Assembly: GCA_002794775.1 (NCBI GenBank) | Contig: NBAY01000051.1 | Span: 1-64,000 of the forward strand | From: Porodaedalea pini | Lineage: Eukaryota > Basidiomycota > Agaricomycetes > Hymenochaetales > Hymenochaetaceae | Reading direction: 5' to 3' | Length of the DNA: 64,000 bases | Shown here: piece after piece, positions 21,486 through 31,977 of the stretch | Layout of the letters: each line of letters starts with the position of its first letter | Numbering within the stretch: position 1 is the stretch's first letter | Position numbers and translations under genes: made by a program | Notes under the pieces: generated by a model | Database searches by the model: none | The model's input: only the letters and a program-made list of their open reading frames with translations | Told to the model about the DNA's origin: nothing

Positions 21486-22473
21486 TGAAAGGTGATGGTA
21501 CGGTCTACTGGCAGACTCGGACCTGGTTGAGTTCGGCCACTGGGGGTTCACTCTAATGTGTCTGATGGAGGGGATAGTGTCAGGAAGTGTGGGGAAGTGT
21601 AATAGAATACTCGGGACTAGGTGTCGACTCGAGGATGCAAGTACAAAGGACGACCGGCAAAACGTGCCTAAATGCGGTCGGAGAACAAAGAGCAACTACG
21701 ATCTTGACAACCCGGGCTTGGAAACTCGCCAGTGAAGACAGGAATCGATACTATTCGTCGAGAAGATTCTGAATCTGAAAAGACCTCGAGACGCGATGCA
21801 GAATTGACGGAGATATAGCAGTTGCACTGGTTGCAGCTGGCGGAACGCACGGAACTCCCGGAACCAAAAGCTATTTTCGTAGCTCTACGACGCGGGCTCG
21901 GAATCGTGCAAGAAAAGACAGTGTTCGAAAGCGATTTTCGACGAGGTTAAGAATCTGAAGAGAGCTCGGGAAACGGATAAGAACTGAGGGCGATATAGCG
22001 AAAGCAAGATTTGGCCGAAAACAGGACTCGAGACGGAACGGATGGAACGACACTGAACGGTGACGGAGACGAGAACTAAAGACTGGGACTGACTCAGGGG
22101 AACTAAACTTGTATTTTTGAGACATTTACATGAGTGTTTAAATAACCAACAGAGGGTTGAGCCTCTGAGCGGCGTACAAAGGACACAAAGACAGACCGGA
22201 GGCTCTAGCCAAACAACACCAAATAGCTGGAACTCGGAGCCGTAACTCGAGAACATGAGTAATTAAGCTTCGGGAGGCTCGGAACAATACCAGATGTGAC
22301 CCAAAACGGACTTCGGTGGCTCACTGGTGCAGAACCAAGCTGTATGCATCGAGTTAATCCAGCCAAACACTGAAACTGTCCTGAAATGCGTCGGGGATAC
22401 TTGTAAGACTGTCCTGAGTCGAGTCGAACCTAATAGAGCCGATTCCGAGGCCAGCGGCATCGGGATCTCCACA
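21486..22473 (-). mobile_element. 988-bp solo LTR of an unrelated retrotransposon
   Basis: Inserted into the pol of C between GTGGTCGG and ACCAGATT, sequences that are contiguous in A. It is flanked by the 4-bp duplication TCGG (21482-21485 and 22474-22477). The termini are TG...CA (TGAAAGGTG at the low end, TCTCCACA at the high end). Read on the minus strand it starts TGTGGAGATC and has TATTTAAAC about 440 nt in, a plausible TATA box. No coding sequence or second LTR, so it probably arose by recombination between two LTRs. Confidence 0.75.
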
Positions 22474-24374
22474 TCGGACCAGATTTCAATCTTGTGGCGA
22501 GCGCCAAGGAGGTATTGCCGCCACTCCTTGAGCGCCGAAACGATTGCGAGCATCTCCTTGTCATAGATCTCGTAGTTTCGTTCTGCTGGTTCAAGTGCCT
22601 CTGACCTGTAGGCGATCACCCTCCACTTCCCTTCCTGCTTCTGCAACAACACACCACCGAGCGCAAAGTTCGACGAGTCCGCTTCTACGCGGAAAGGGCC
22701 CTCATCATTGGCGATGGCTAGGACTGGAGGTGAGCAGAGACGTCGTCTCAGCTCCTCGAACGCTTCCTGCTGTTCGGTCTCCCATACCCAGTCCTTCTTG
22801 CCCGTTAACGACGTCAACGGTCGGACCACCTTGCTGTAGTCCTTAATAAACCGTCTTAGCCAGTTTCCCATACCGAGGAACTGTTGCAGCTCCTTGAGGT
22901 TCCGTGGGACTGGCCAGTTCGCAATCGCCTCCGTCTTTGCCGGGTCAGCCCTGATCTCACCATTGCCGATGATGTGGCCGAGGTATTTGACGACCTTGGC
23001 GTCAAACTCGCACTTCTCCGGCTTCAGGTACAGGCCATTTTCTCGGAGGATCTGGAGTACGCGCCTCGACGTGTCGATATGCTCCTCAATGGTTTCCGAG
23101 AGGATCAGGATGTTGTCGAGGTATACAATGATCAAGTTTGCGTAGATTAGGTCCTTAAAGATGTGGTTGACAAAGGCCTGGAAAGTGGCCGGCGCGTTGC
23201 AAAGGCCAAAAAACATGACCGTTGGTTCGAAGAGGCCCATGTTCGTGCGAAACGCTGCCTTCCATTCGTCACCCTCGCGGATCCGGATATTGTAGTACCC
23301 CCAGTGAAGGTCAAGCTTAGTGATGTACTTCGCTTTCTTGACCTTGTCGACGAGTTCGTCAATGAGAGGGAGGGGATACTTGTTCTTGATCGTGCCGTCA
23401 TTGAGCTTACAGTAATCCTGGATCGGGCGTAGCGATTTGTCGGCCTTCTTTATGAAGAAGAAGGGCGACGCCATGGGCGATATCGACCGTCGAATGCGAC
23501 CCGACTTCAGATTTTCATCAAGGAAGTCCTTGAGTGATTGCTGCTCAGTTGGCGTGAGTGGGTAGATCTTACAGTCGCTCGGTTTGAAGTCAGGCTTCAA
23601 GTCGATGACATGGTCCCAGGGTCGGTGTTCCGGCAGCTTCTCAAAACCTTTTTCGCTGAAAACGTCGGCGTAGTCGTTGAGGTATGCGGGCCAGGATGCC
23701 TTGTCCATTCGCATCTCACTCACCCTCCTCATCTGCTCCACCTCCTCCTTCACCTTGCCTAGGTCCTCCACCTGCTTCTTTTCGATCGTACATTCGCTCG
23801 GGCAGCGCGTAAAGTCAAGTGTACCCGTCTTCCAGTCGACCTCTGGGTTGTGTCGTTGAAGCCAGTCGTACCCCAGGAAGATGTTAGACGATGCCAGTGA
23901 GGTTACCGCCAGGACGATCCGTTCCTTATGGTGACCAATCGTAAGTTCAATGTCGACGTACTCCTTGATCAACCCGGCTTCGTTGTGTGTGCCGTCGGCA
24001 TTGAGTACCGCAAGGGGCCAGATATAACACTTCGTCTCCAGCCCATACCGTTCGACGAATCTCACGTCAATGCACGACCCCGTACATCCCGAATCCACGA
24101 GCGCGTGTGCGTCCACCTCCCTCACTTCACCTTCCACGCTGTGTTCGACATTCAGGAGAAGGTCCAGCTGGCGTCCGCCAGTTCCTCTCATGAACAGCTG
24201 CTCATACTCTTCACCTTCCTTCACACCGGTGGGGACTTTGTACTCGGGAAAACCATCGACGTCATTCGCATTTATGTATTGTACAGACGGTTGGTTATAT
24301 TTTAACGAGTCCAGAGTCGAAGTCCCTTGTTCTTCTCGGTCAGTCGCCCCGATGGCTACGCCTGACCACTCGCA
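22474..24374 (-). pseudogene. pol: Element C pol, 5' part (protease, RT, start of RNase H)
   Basis: Open frame with protease VDSGCTGSCIDVRF and reverse transcriptase, but the catalytic YLDD reads YLDN (near 23113-23124, GACAAC on the coding strand). An aspartate of the catalytic pair is therefore lost. RNase H starts (VEADSSNFALGG) and is cut by the solo LTR at 22474. The YLDN change is shared with B. Confidence 0.88.
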
Positions 24375-24380
24375 AAACCC
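24338..24380 (-). promoter_or_regulatory. Predicted -1 frameshift signal, element C
   Basis: Heptamer GGGTTTT on the minus strand (24380-24374), a 6-nt spacer, and stem GGTCAG (24367-24362) with CTGACC (24343-24338). Conserved with A and B. Confidence 0.72.
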
Positions 24381-25429
24381 TGCGAGTCGACGACCTCTTC
24401 GTCATTGTCTTCTTCCTCCACATAGTCCTCCACAGTCGACCTCCGAGTGTCTACGACTTCCTCGAAGGCCGACTCCTTCATCGCTCCGAGCTCGTCGGTG
24501 AGGACACGACGTTCGCCTGGCGCCATCAGTTCCAGCATGCGCTGGATGATCGGTTTCGCTTGCGGGCACTTGTCCTTGAAGTGGCCCAACCCGCCACAGA
24601 TCCAGCATGCGCGTCGTCGTTGTGCCTCGTTCATTGAGACGTCCATCGGCTGACCAGCACCTCCGAAGGTGACGCCGGTCGCGTCGCGTCTATTGACGTG
24701 AGGGGCCGCCACCTGACAGCGAGCTGGGGGTGCTTGTTGTGGTAGGCGAGGAGGGGGAAGAAAGGCACGTCCTCGTTGGATAGCGCGAATCTGCTGTTCG
24801 CCGCGGTCTATTTCGATCGCCTTGTTCTTCCAATCCTCGTATTTCGTTGGGACTGGCGTCGACCTTAGCACTCCACGGACCACCTCGATGTTCATCGCTC
24901 GCTTGAGGCGATCGCAGATGACGCTGTCGTCTTTCAGCTCGGCGCGCTTAATGATCACGTCGAACTTCTGGAAGAACTCGTCCGCGGTTAGGTCCTTCTG
25001 AACCTTATCTCGGAAATCCTTCAGCGCTTTCTCCTTGCGATTCGGGTCGTCGAACGAGGTGTCGAGTTGTTCCTGGAATCTTTCCCAGCTGTCGGTGAAG
25101 GTGACGATTCCCGACGTTGTCGACTCCTCGACGTAGTTCTGCGCCCACGTTGCCGCATTACCACCCTTCAGGTAGGAGAGAGCTACATAAATCTTACTCT
25201 CTGACGTAGGGTATCGACTTGGATTTGCGGATACGAAAAGAAGGACTTCACGTCTGAAGTCGAGGTAATCGTCGCCACCAGTGAATTCACGTGGTCGGGC
25301 GACGTCGATGTTCGGTACAGCAGCGGTACTAGGGCCTGCTGGGGCATTTGCGGCTTGGTGGGCGAAGGCGCCTGCTACGATCGCCGCGATTTGCTCCAAC
25401 TGTTGTGTGCTGAAGCTTCCTGTCGACAT
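24356..25429 (-). CDS. gag: Element C Gag
   Basis: 357 residues starting MSTGSFSTQQ, with the PREFTGGDDYLDFRREVLLF block, WAQNY and the knuckle CWICGGLGHFKDKC. The frame is intact, so this copy can still make capsid although its pol is dead. Confidence 0.9.
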   Translation of the reverse strand: MSTGSFSTQQLEQIAAIVAGAFAHQAANAPAGPSTAAVPNIDVARPREFTGGDDYLDFRREVLLFVSANPSRYPTSESKIYVALSYLKGGNAATWAQNYVEESTTSGIVTFTDSWERFQEQLDTSFDDPNRKEKALKDFRDKVQKDLTADEFFQKFDVIIKRAELKDDSVICDRLKRAMNIEVVRGVLRSTPVPTKYEDWKNKAIEIDRGEQQIRAIQRGRAFLPPPRLPQQAPPARCQVAAPHVNRRDATGVTFGGAGQPMDVSMNEAQRRRACWICGGLGHFKDKCPQAKPIIQRMLELMAPGERRVLTDELGAMKESAFEEVVDTRRSTVEDYVEEEDNDEEVVDSQGFASGQA

Positions 25430-26151
25430 TGTTGTTCTAGGCGTGTCCGTTTGTCGCTCAGGGGGGGTCGGTGGTGATGAATCTCGTCGCGCTTCTCTAT
25501 ATGGTCCTGGGTTCGGTGGGAGAATGGTTGACGTCGAAGGCGATGGTGAAATCAGGGTTGTCTGATCTATCGGCGCAGGAGCCCACTTTAATCTTCTTCC
25601 TCCTTCAAGCGTCGAATACCAGAGTCCTTTCTCGGGACGCCACCAGATAACGTATTCAACGCCTGTTTGAGTAACCGTGAACCAGGAGCGGCGTTCCTCG
25701 TTGTACCAGGAACGAGGCAGGAGAGCACGACGTTGTTCCTCGTTGAGGTCTATGTTGACGATGGAGGAGGAACAGGGATTGGGTGTGTGTTGGTACCGGG
25801 GTTACGCCAACGTTGAGCGGGTTCGTCAGCGAAGTTGATGACGAGGCGGTAGGATCCGAGTGAGATCACCAACGAGATTGTCGTCGAAGTTTGTACTCGT
25901 CTGGTTACCCACGTCCACGTCAGGTGCGTGCTCCACCAGAGGCTAATCCGGAGAGCCAGGGTCGGGAAAGGTTGGTTGGAGTGATTACTTAATACACGAA
26001 CGTCCGGAAACGTCCGGGCAGGGTTGAGGGTTGTCGTTTAGGGGGTTTACACGTCAGGTCCTTCGAGGGGAGTACTCCTCTAGACCGAGTGAGGGCGAGT
26101 CAACAGCGACGACGTACGCTGGGGATGAGCCTGGGTGAGGTTCTGCTTTTA
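25430..26151 (-). other. Element C 5' untranslated region
   Basis: About 720 bp between gag and the 5' LTR, collinear with the leader of A (5889-6598). No gene seen. Confidence 0.65.
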
Positions 26152-26564
26152 TGTTAGGCGGGAGTCCGGGAGACGACTCGGACTGGGCAGGTCTCGGCTG
26201 ACTGTTGTCTGGGACGTGCTGTACTCGAGCGTAGACTTGGGACACGCTTACTCAGGCTAGGTCGTCGCGGAGGTAAGAGGATTAATACAAGTCTAAACTA
26301 ATACAAGGGGGACGAGTCTCACCTAGGTCGTCGCGGAGGTAAGAGGAAAAGCAGAACAAGGAGTTCATGCGATTCCTGAGACCTTATATAGCGACGACCG
26401 TGAGACTATATTACCTAACATTACCTAACGAGTGGGGATGGAACAAATGAAGGCAGTGTGGGAATGATTGTGTAAGATGGGTAAATATAATGAAAAGGAC
26501 GAATATAATAAAGGAAATGGTAAAAGGGAAAATAAAGGAAGAGGTGAAAGTTCAGGTTCTAACA
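26152..26564 (-). repeat. Element C 5' LTR
   Basis: 413 bp, almost identical to 19325-19737. It lacks the short GGTCTA repeat that makes the LTRs of A seven bases longer. Confidence 0.95.
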
Positions 26565-26569
26565 ACCTC

Positions 26570-29500
26570 ATGATCGGCCGTCACCAGGAGAAGATCGTCC
26601 TCACAGTAACGTCCCTAGCGTCGTCAAACATCTTCCTGGGGTACGACTGGCTTCGACGTCACAATCCGGAGGTCGACTGGAAAACGGGTTCGATCGAATT
26701 CACCCGCTGTCCAGAAGAATGTGTGATCAAGAGGGAGCCGGTGGAGGACCTAAGCAAGGTGAAGAAGGTGATGGAACAGATGAGGAGGGTGAGTGAGATG
26801 CGAATGGACAAGGCGTCCTGGCCCGCGTACCTCAACGACTACGCCGACGTTTTCAGCGAAAAAGGTTTCGAGAAGCTGCCGGAACACCGACCCTGGGACC
26901 ATGTCATCGACTTGAAGCCCGACTTCAAACCGAGCGACTGTAAGATCTACCCGCTCACGCCAACTGAGCAGCAATCACTCAAGGACTTCCTTGATGAAAA
27001 TCTAAAGTCGGGTCGCATTCGACGGTCGATATCGCCCATGGCGTCGCCCTTCTTCTTCATAAAGAAGGCCGACAAATCGCTACGCCCGATCCAGGATTAC
27101 CATAAGCTCAATGACGGCACGATCAAGAACAAGTATCCCCTCCCTCTCATTGACGAACTCGTCGACAAGGTCAAGAAAGCGAAGTACATCACTAAGCTTG
27201 ACCTTCACTGGGGGTACTACAATATCCGGATCTGTGAGGGTGACGAATGGAAGGCAGCGTTTCGCACGAACATGGGCCTCTTTGAACCGACGGTCATGTT
27301 TTTTGGCCTTTGCAACGCGCCGGCCACTTTCCAGGCCTTTGTCAACCACATCTTTAAGGACCTAATCTACGCAAACTTGATCATTGTATACCTTGACAAC
27401 ATCCTGATCCTCTCGGAAACCATTGAGGAGCATATCGACACGTCGAGGCGCGTACTCCAGATCCTCCGAGAAAATGGCCTGTACCTGAAGCCGGAGAAGT
27501 GCGAGTTTGACGCCAAGGTCGTCAAATACCTCGGCCACATCATCGGCAATGGTGAGATCAGGGCTGACCCGGCAAAGACGGAGGCGATTGCGAACTGGCC
27601 AGTCCCACGGAACCTCAAGGAGCTACAACAGTTCCTCGGTATGGGAAACTGGCTGAGACGGTTTATTAAGGACTACAGCAAGGTGGTCCGACCGTTGATG
27701 TCGTTAACGGGCAAGAAGGACTGGGTATGGGAGACCGAACAGCAGGAAGTGTTCGAGGAGCTGAGACGACGTCTCTGCTCACCTCCAGTCCTAGCCATCG
27801 CCAATGACGAGGGCCCTTTCTGCGTAGAAGCGGACTCGTCGAACTTTGCGCTCGGTGGTGTGTTGTTGCAGAAGCAGGAAGGGAAGTGGAGGGTGATCGC
27901 CTACAGGTCAGAGGCACTTGAACCGGCGGAACGAAACTACGAGATCTACGACAAGGAGATGCTCACGATCGTTTCGGCGCTCAAGGAGTGGCGGCAATAC
28001 CTCCTTGGCGCTCGCCACAAGATTGAAATCTGGTCTGACCACGCCAACCTCACCTACTTCAGGTCGGCGCAGAAGCTGAGCTATCGCCAAGCTCGCTGGC
28101 AGACCGAACTTGAAGAATTCGATTTCCACCTCGAACACAAGTTGGGCAAGACGATGGGCAAGGCCGACCTGCTATTGCGCATGGCAGGCTATGATCAGGG
28201 CAAGGATGACAACGATGGGGTCGTGTTCATCAAGGATAAGTGGTTGAACCATGGAGTGGTGCGGACATCGCGCGACGAGGTGGTGGAACGAGTGGGTGAA
28301 GCGCAGAGGGCGCAGGACGAGTCGGAGAGGCCTACGGGTTTGGTGGAGGTCGACGAGTTGTGGCGGATGAAAGGCAAGGTGTATGTTCCATTGACAATAA
28401 AGGAGGCCGTGTTACGGGAGTGCCACAACTCGGTTCTGGCTGGTCATCTGGGAGCGTCGAAGACAGTAGAACTCGTCCATCGCAATTTCTGGTGGGCATC
28501 GATGTTCTCCGACGTCTGAGCATACGTCCGAGGATGCGACCATTGTCAACGGACGAAAGCCTTAAGAACGTCGAGGTCTAGACCGCTTCATCCAAACGCT
28601 GTCCCTGAAGGACCCTGGGAAATTGTTACGGTTGACCTAATCGGAGAGCTCCCGGACTCCAAGGGACACAACGCGATCTGCATCTTCGTGGATAGGTTCT
28701 CGAAGCAGATGCACGTGATCCCGACGACGACGAGGCTGTCAGCAGAAGGCATGGCCCAGCTGTACCGCGACCACGTCTTCTGCCTCCATGGCCTACCGAA
28801 GAAGATCATCCACGACCGAGGCACGCAGTTCGATGCGTCGATGATGAAGGAGCTGTACAAACTTCTGCACATTGAAGGCAACCCATCGACAGTGTACCAT
28901 CCACAGACGGATGGTCAAACGGAACGCGTTAACCAAGAGCTTGAACAGTACCTTCGACTCTTCGTTAACCATCGGCAATCAGACTGGAAGGACTGGCTCC
29001 CCCTCGCAGAGTTCGCATACAACAACCGCGAACACTCAGCAACGAAGATGTCCCCCTTCTACGCGAACACAGGATGTCACCCCTTGAGCTTCGACACGAC
29101 ACGAACCTCATCTGCTAACATGTCAGCGGAAGAATTCGCAAAGCACATCAAGGAGACTCATCGTGTTGCTAAGGACAACCTAGTCAAGGCAGCAGAGGAC
29201 ATGAAGCGCTACCATGACCGGACAGCAGGAGCTTCGGTGGAGTACAAGGCTGGAGACAAGGTCTTCCTTGACGGGCGAAACATCAGTACAGACTCGCCAA
29301 CAAAGAAACTCGCAGACAAATGGTACGGCCCCTTTGACGTCGTCGACAAGATAGGAGCAAGCGCGTACAAGCTCAAACTCCCGAAGCGATGGAAAAAGGT
29401 CCACCCTGTCTTCAATGAAGCCCTATTGAAACCTGCCGTCGAACCGTCCTTTGAAAGCCAGAAACAACCGCCGCCGCCGCCGCCAGACATCGTCAACAAC

Positions 29501-29782
29501 GAGGAGGAGTACGAACTCGAGGAAGTCTTAGACTCACGTCTGCACCGAGGGAAACTACAGTACCTTGTCAAGTGGGTCGGCTACAATGAACCTACTTGGC
29601 AGCCTGAGACGGACTTTGGCGAGAACGCGAAGGAGGCGATCGCTGAGTTCTACCTCAAACATCCCGGTGCACCTCGGAAACTCGACATCCCTCGTCAACG
29701 ACTCCGTCCGCTCTTCGTCGACACTGAGCCTGACGACCGCGATCATGGTTGGTCGGGATGCCCAACCTTGAAGGGGGGGTAA
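26570..29782 (+). pseudogene. pol: Element B pol, 3' part (end of protease region, RT, RNase H, integrase, chromodomain)
   Basis: Resumes the B frame after C (MIGRHQEKIVL). Reverse transcriptase follows with YLDN near 27392-27403 in place of YLDD, then RNase H (VEADSSNFALGG), the HHCC finger, integrase core and chromodomain, ending in TAA at the LTR edge. A TGA at 28517-28519 falls where A has arginine (FSDV then stop). The remaining frame to 29782 is clean. Dead by nonsense, by the RT substitution and by the C insertion. Confidence 0.9.
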
Positions 29783-30196
29783 TGTTAGAACCTGAACTTT
29801 CACCTTTTCCTTTATTTTCCCTTTTACCATTTCCTTTATTATATTCGTCCTTTTCATTATATTTACCCATCTTACACAATCATTCCCACACTGCCTTCAT
29901 TTGTTCCATTCCCACTTGTTATGTAATGTTAGGTAATATAGTCTCACGGTCGTCGCTATATAAGGTCTCAGGAATCGCATGAACTCCTTGTTCTGCTTTT
30001 CCTCTTACCTCCGCGACGACCTAGGTGAGACTCGTCCCCCTTGTATTAGTTTAGACTTGTATTAATCCTCTTACCTCCGCGACGACCTAGCCTGAGTAAA
30101 GCGTGTCCCGAGTCCCCGCTCGAGTATAGCACGTCCCAGACGACAGTCAGCCGAGGCCTGCCCAGTCCGAGTCGTCTCCTGGACTCCCGCCTAACA
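29783..30196 (+). repeat. Element B 3' LTR
   Basis: 414 bp, TGTTAGAACC to CGCCTAACA, followed by the CAGAT duplication. Confidence 0.95.
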
Positions 30197-30202
30197 CAGA
30201 TA

Positions 30203-30802
30203 CTATATAGTGACCCCTCTTTACACTTTTCATCTACAGCTTCAACACAACACTTTTTCACCTCCAAAAAAATTACATGAGTGTATCTACTTGCAATTTA
30301 TGTAGCTGTGCTTTAGAATTTGTTTAGTGATTTTTTTGAGAGGTACACAGACATATAATGCATTGGGTCCCCTCTTTACACTTTTTGTCATATGACATCA
30401 TGGGGCAGAGGCCTGTGGAATTGTCATGCTTCCCAGGACACACTATGAAGCTTTTGTCACTCTTTGTCACTTCTGAGATTCTTTCCTCTCCTGAATTCAC
30501 AATCAAAAGATTCTGGCTTGAAAAAAATCAGGTATGCTTATATGTGAGTATAAAACATATCACTGCCCAAGACTTTATAAAAAATGACATATATATGCTT
30601 TTTGAGGGCAGTTGGGCTCAAAAGCATGTGAATGAACAATTTAATTTATGTACATATAGTTTTGCCACAGAAGCATCTATACTGTATTTATGTGGTCTGA
30701 ATACATCTTCACAAATTTTTGTGAGGCAAGAAGTGATGTGGAATATGGCAAAATTGAAAAAGTAGTAAAGAGGGGAAAGTGTAAAGAGGGGTTGCTATAT
30801 AG
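30203..30802. mobile_element. Tc1/mariner-type MITE, 600 bp
   Basis: Terminal inverted repeats of about 27 bp (CTATATAGTGACCCCTCTTT at 30203 and its near-complement ending at 30802, two mismatches) lie between TA dinucleotides (30201-30202 and 30803-30804). The CCCCTCTTTACACTTTT motif recurs internally near 30370. No transposase frame. The T of its left TA is also the last base of the CAGAT duplication of B, so B sits exactly at the MITE edge. Confidence 0.8.
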
Positions 30803-30821
30803 TACTGCACCAGTCCCTATC

Positions 30822-31126
30822 TTACTCCCATCATCTTGATCATGAGAAAGTTCAGTCAATCAGCATCTACACTTTCTGTTCTATGATGGACATGTCCTCT
30901 AATGTAAAACCATCATCTCTTTTACATAAAACCAAGTCCCTTCATTCCTTGGTCCACATCAAGGACCCCACCAAGTGTGCAGAATGCAAATATGAACTGC
31001 CACACCACAGCCACAAGTGTGTCTCTGGTACAGTGAAACTATGCGAGGTTTGTGGTTGTGATAAGACTCTTATACATGGTCACATAATTTTTTCTATCCA
31101 TTTTAGTCAAGATCATCACCATGAAT
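30822..31126 (+). pseudogene. LINE-like ORF1 relic, N-terminal part
   Basis: Translation from the ATG pair at 30883/30886 gives a short version of the 8055 protein: LLHKTKSLHSLV, then IKDPTKCAEC, then a histidine-rich HHSHKCVSG and CEVCGC. The Cys/His cluster is preserved. Similarity to the 8055 copy also extends some 60 nt upstream of the ATG, so its 5' end lies near 30822. It is CpG-poor compared with the 8055 copy and loses the frame after about 80 residues. It was the immediate upstream neighbour of atg17 before the hAT insertion. Confidence 0.7.
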
Positions 31127-31300
31127 AAGCATCACTTTGATCTAATTTGGGATTAAGTCTTACCAAATTTGGCCTAACACGATCCTGATGTCTGGGAGAT
31201 CACAGCATGACTGTGATGGTTCTTATTGTCACTGCCAAGTCGATAAGCTTCATTCATCTAAGTCAAAACCTGATATGCTTACTAGAGTTGAGAGGCTATG
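31127..31300. other. Decayed transposon sequence
   Basis: CpG-poor sequence between the ORF1 relic and the LTR relic, probably more of the same LINE-like relic. Nothing else recognised. Confidence 0.4.
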
Positions 31301-31401
31301 TGTTAGGTGGGAGTTTAGGGGACAGCTCAAACTGGGCAGGCCTTGGCTGACTGTCATCTGGGATGCGCTATAACTCAAGCAAGGACTTAGGACACACTTA
31401 C
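31301..31401 (-). repeat. Partial LTR of the A/B/C family, old
   Basis: The first about 100 bp of the family LTR (TGTTAGGTGGGAGTTTAG) followed directly by a second LTR start at 31402. It shows many C-to-T and G-to-A type differences from A. Confidence 0.8.
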
Positions 31402-31865
31402 TGTTAGGCAGGAGTTTGGAAAATGACTTGGACTGGGCAGGCCTTGGCTGACTGTCATCTGGGACATGCTATAACTCAAGCAGGGACTCAGGACATGTTT
31501 ACTCAGGCTAGGTCATTGCAGAGGTAAGAGGATTAATACAATGTATACTAATACAGGAGAGGGTTTTGGTCTCACCTAGGTCATTGTGGAGGTAAGAGGA
31601 AAAGCAGAACAGGTGTTCAAATGTGATTCCTCTTCCTTATAAATGCAGTGCCTGTGAGACTGTATTATCTAAGTACTGTATAGTTTATATAATGGAACAA
31701 ATGAAGGTCGGGTTGGATCAAATGAGTGTGGGAAGGATCATAGATAACATAAGCATGGGAAAGGATTAGGGAAGATGATTAAATATAATGAAAAGGAGTG
31801 AATAAAATGAAGGGGAAATGGTAAAAGGAAAATAAAAGAAAAAGGTGAAAGTTCGAGTCCTAACA
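31402..31865 (-). repeat. Old LTR of the A/B/C family (464 bp)
   Basis: TGTTAGGCAGG to GTCCTAACA, collinear with the 414-420 bp LTRs but longer and diverged. CpG sites of the younger copies are mostly TG or CA here (for example GGTCATTGCAGAGG where A has GGTCGTCGCGGAGG). Confidence 0.85.
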
Positions 31866-31977
31866 TTACCCCCCCCTCAAGGTTGGGCATCCCGATGAAC
31901 CATGATTGTGGTCATCTGGCTCGGTGTTGACAAAGATCGGGCAGAGATGTTGATGAGGGACATTGAGTTTTTGAGGG
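31866..31977 (-). pseudogene. pol: Residual 3' end of an old chromovirus pol
   Basis: Minus-strand translation ends FVNTEPDDHNHGSSGCPTL and a stop at the LTR, matching the C-terminus of element A (FVDTEPDDRDHGWSGRPTL). The rest of this copy is missing: the next element begins at 31978. Confidence 0.8.

Larger units (their letters stand above)
19325..26564 (-). mobile_element. Element C: Ty3/gypsy chromovirus nested in pol of B
   Basis: LTRs of 413 bp at 19325-19737 and 26152-26564. The perfect 5-bp duplication ACCTC lies at 19320-19324 and 26565-26569, and removing C rejoins the B pol frame. Coding is on the minus strand. The LTRs appear to differ at a single site (GACTCGG against GACTTGG), so C is the youngest of the three. 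It is itself interrupted by a 988-bp solo LTR (21486-22473) and has one premature stop (20968-20970). Confidence 0.95.
16706..30196 (+). mobile_element. Element B: Ty3/gypsy chromovirus split by element C
   Basis: LTRs of 414 bp at 16706-17119 and 29783-30196, with a perfect 5-bp duplication CAGAT (16701-16705 and 30197-30201). Coding is on the plus strand. Without C the element is 6,246 bp, matching A. The LTRs differ at about two sites (CCCGGACTCCCACC against CCTGGACTCCCGCC), so it is young. Pol is interrupted by C at 19325 and has a nonsense codon at 28517-28519. The RT motif reads YLDN in place of YLDD, so the copy is probably unable to copy itself. Confidence 0.95.
15759..30819. mobile_element. 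hAT-type non-autonomous DNA transposon, itself host to nested insertions
   Basis: Perfect 11-bp terminal inverted repeats TAGGGACTGGT (15759-15769) and ACCAGTCCCTA (30809-30819) are flanked by the 8-bp duplication TCTTACTC (15751-15758 and 30820-30827). This is the hAT signature. Removing chromovirus B and the MITE leaves about 963 bp. Both ends carry GGATGCGG-like subterminal repeats (GATCCGCAATCCG near 15785, CTATCCGCAGTATGGATGCAG near 16668). The interior (15840-16620) is AT-rich and shows no transposase. It separates atg17 from its former upstream sequence. Confidence 0.85.
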
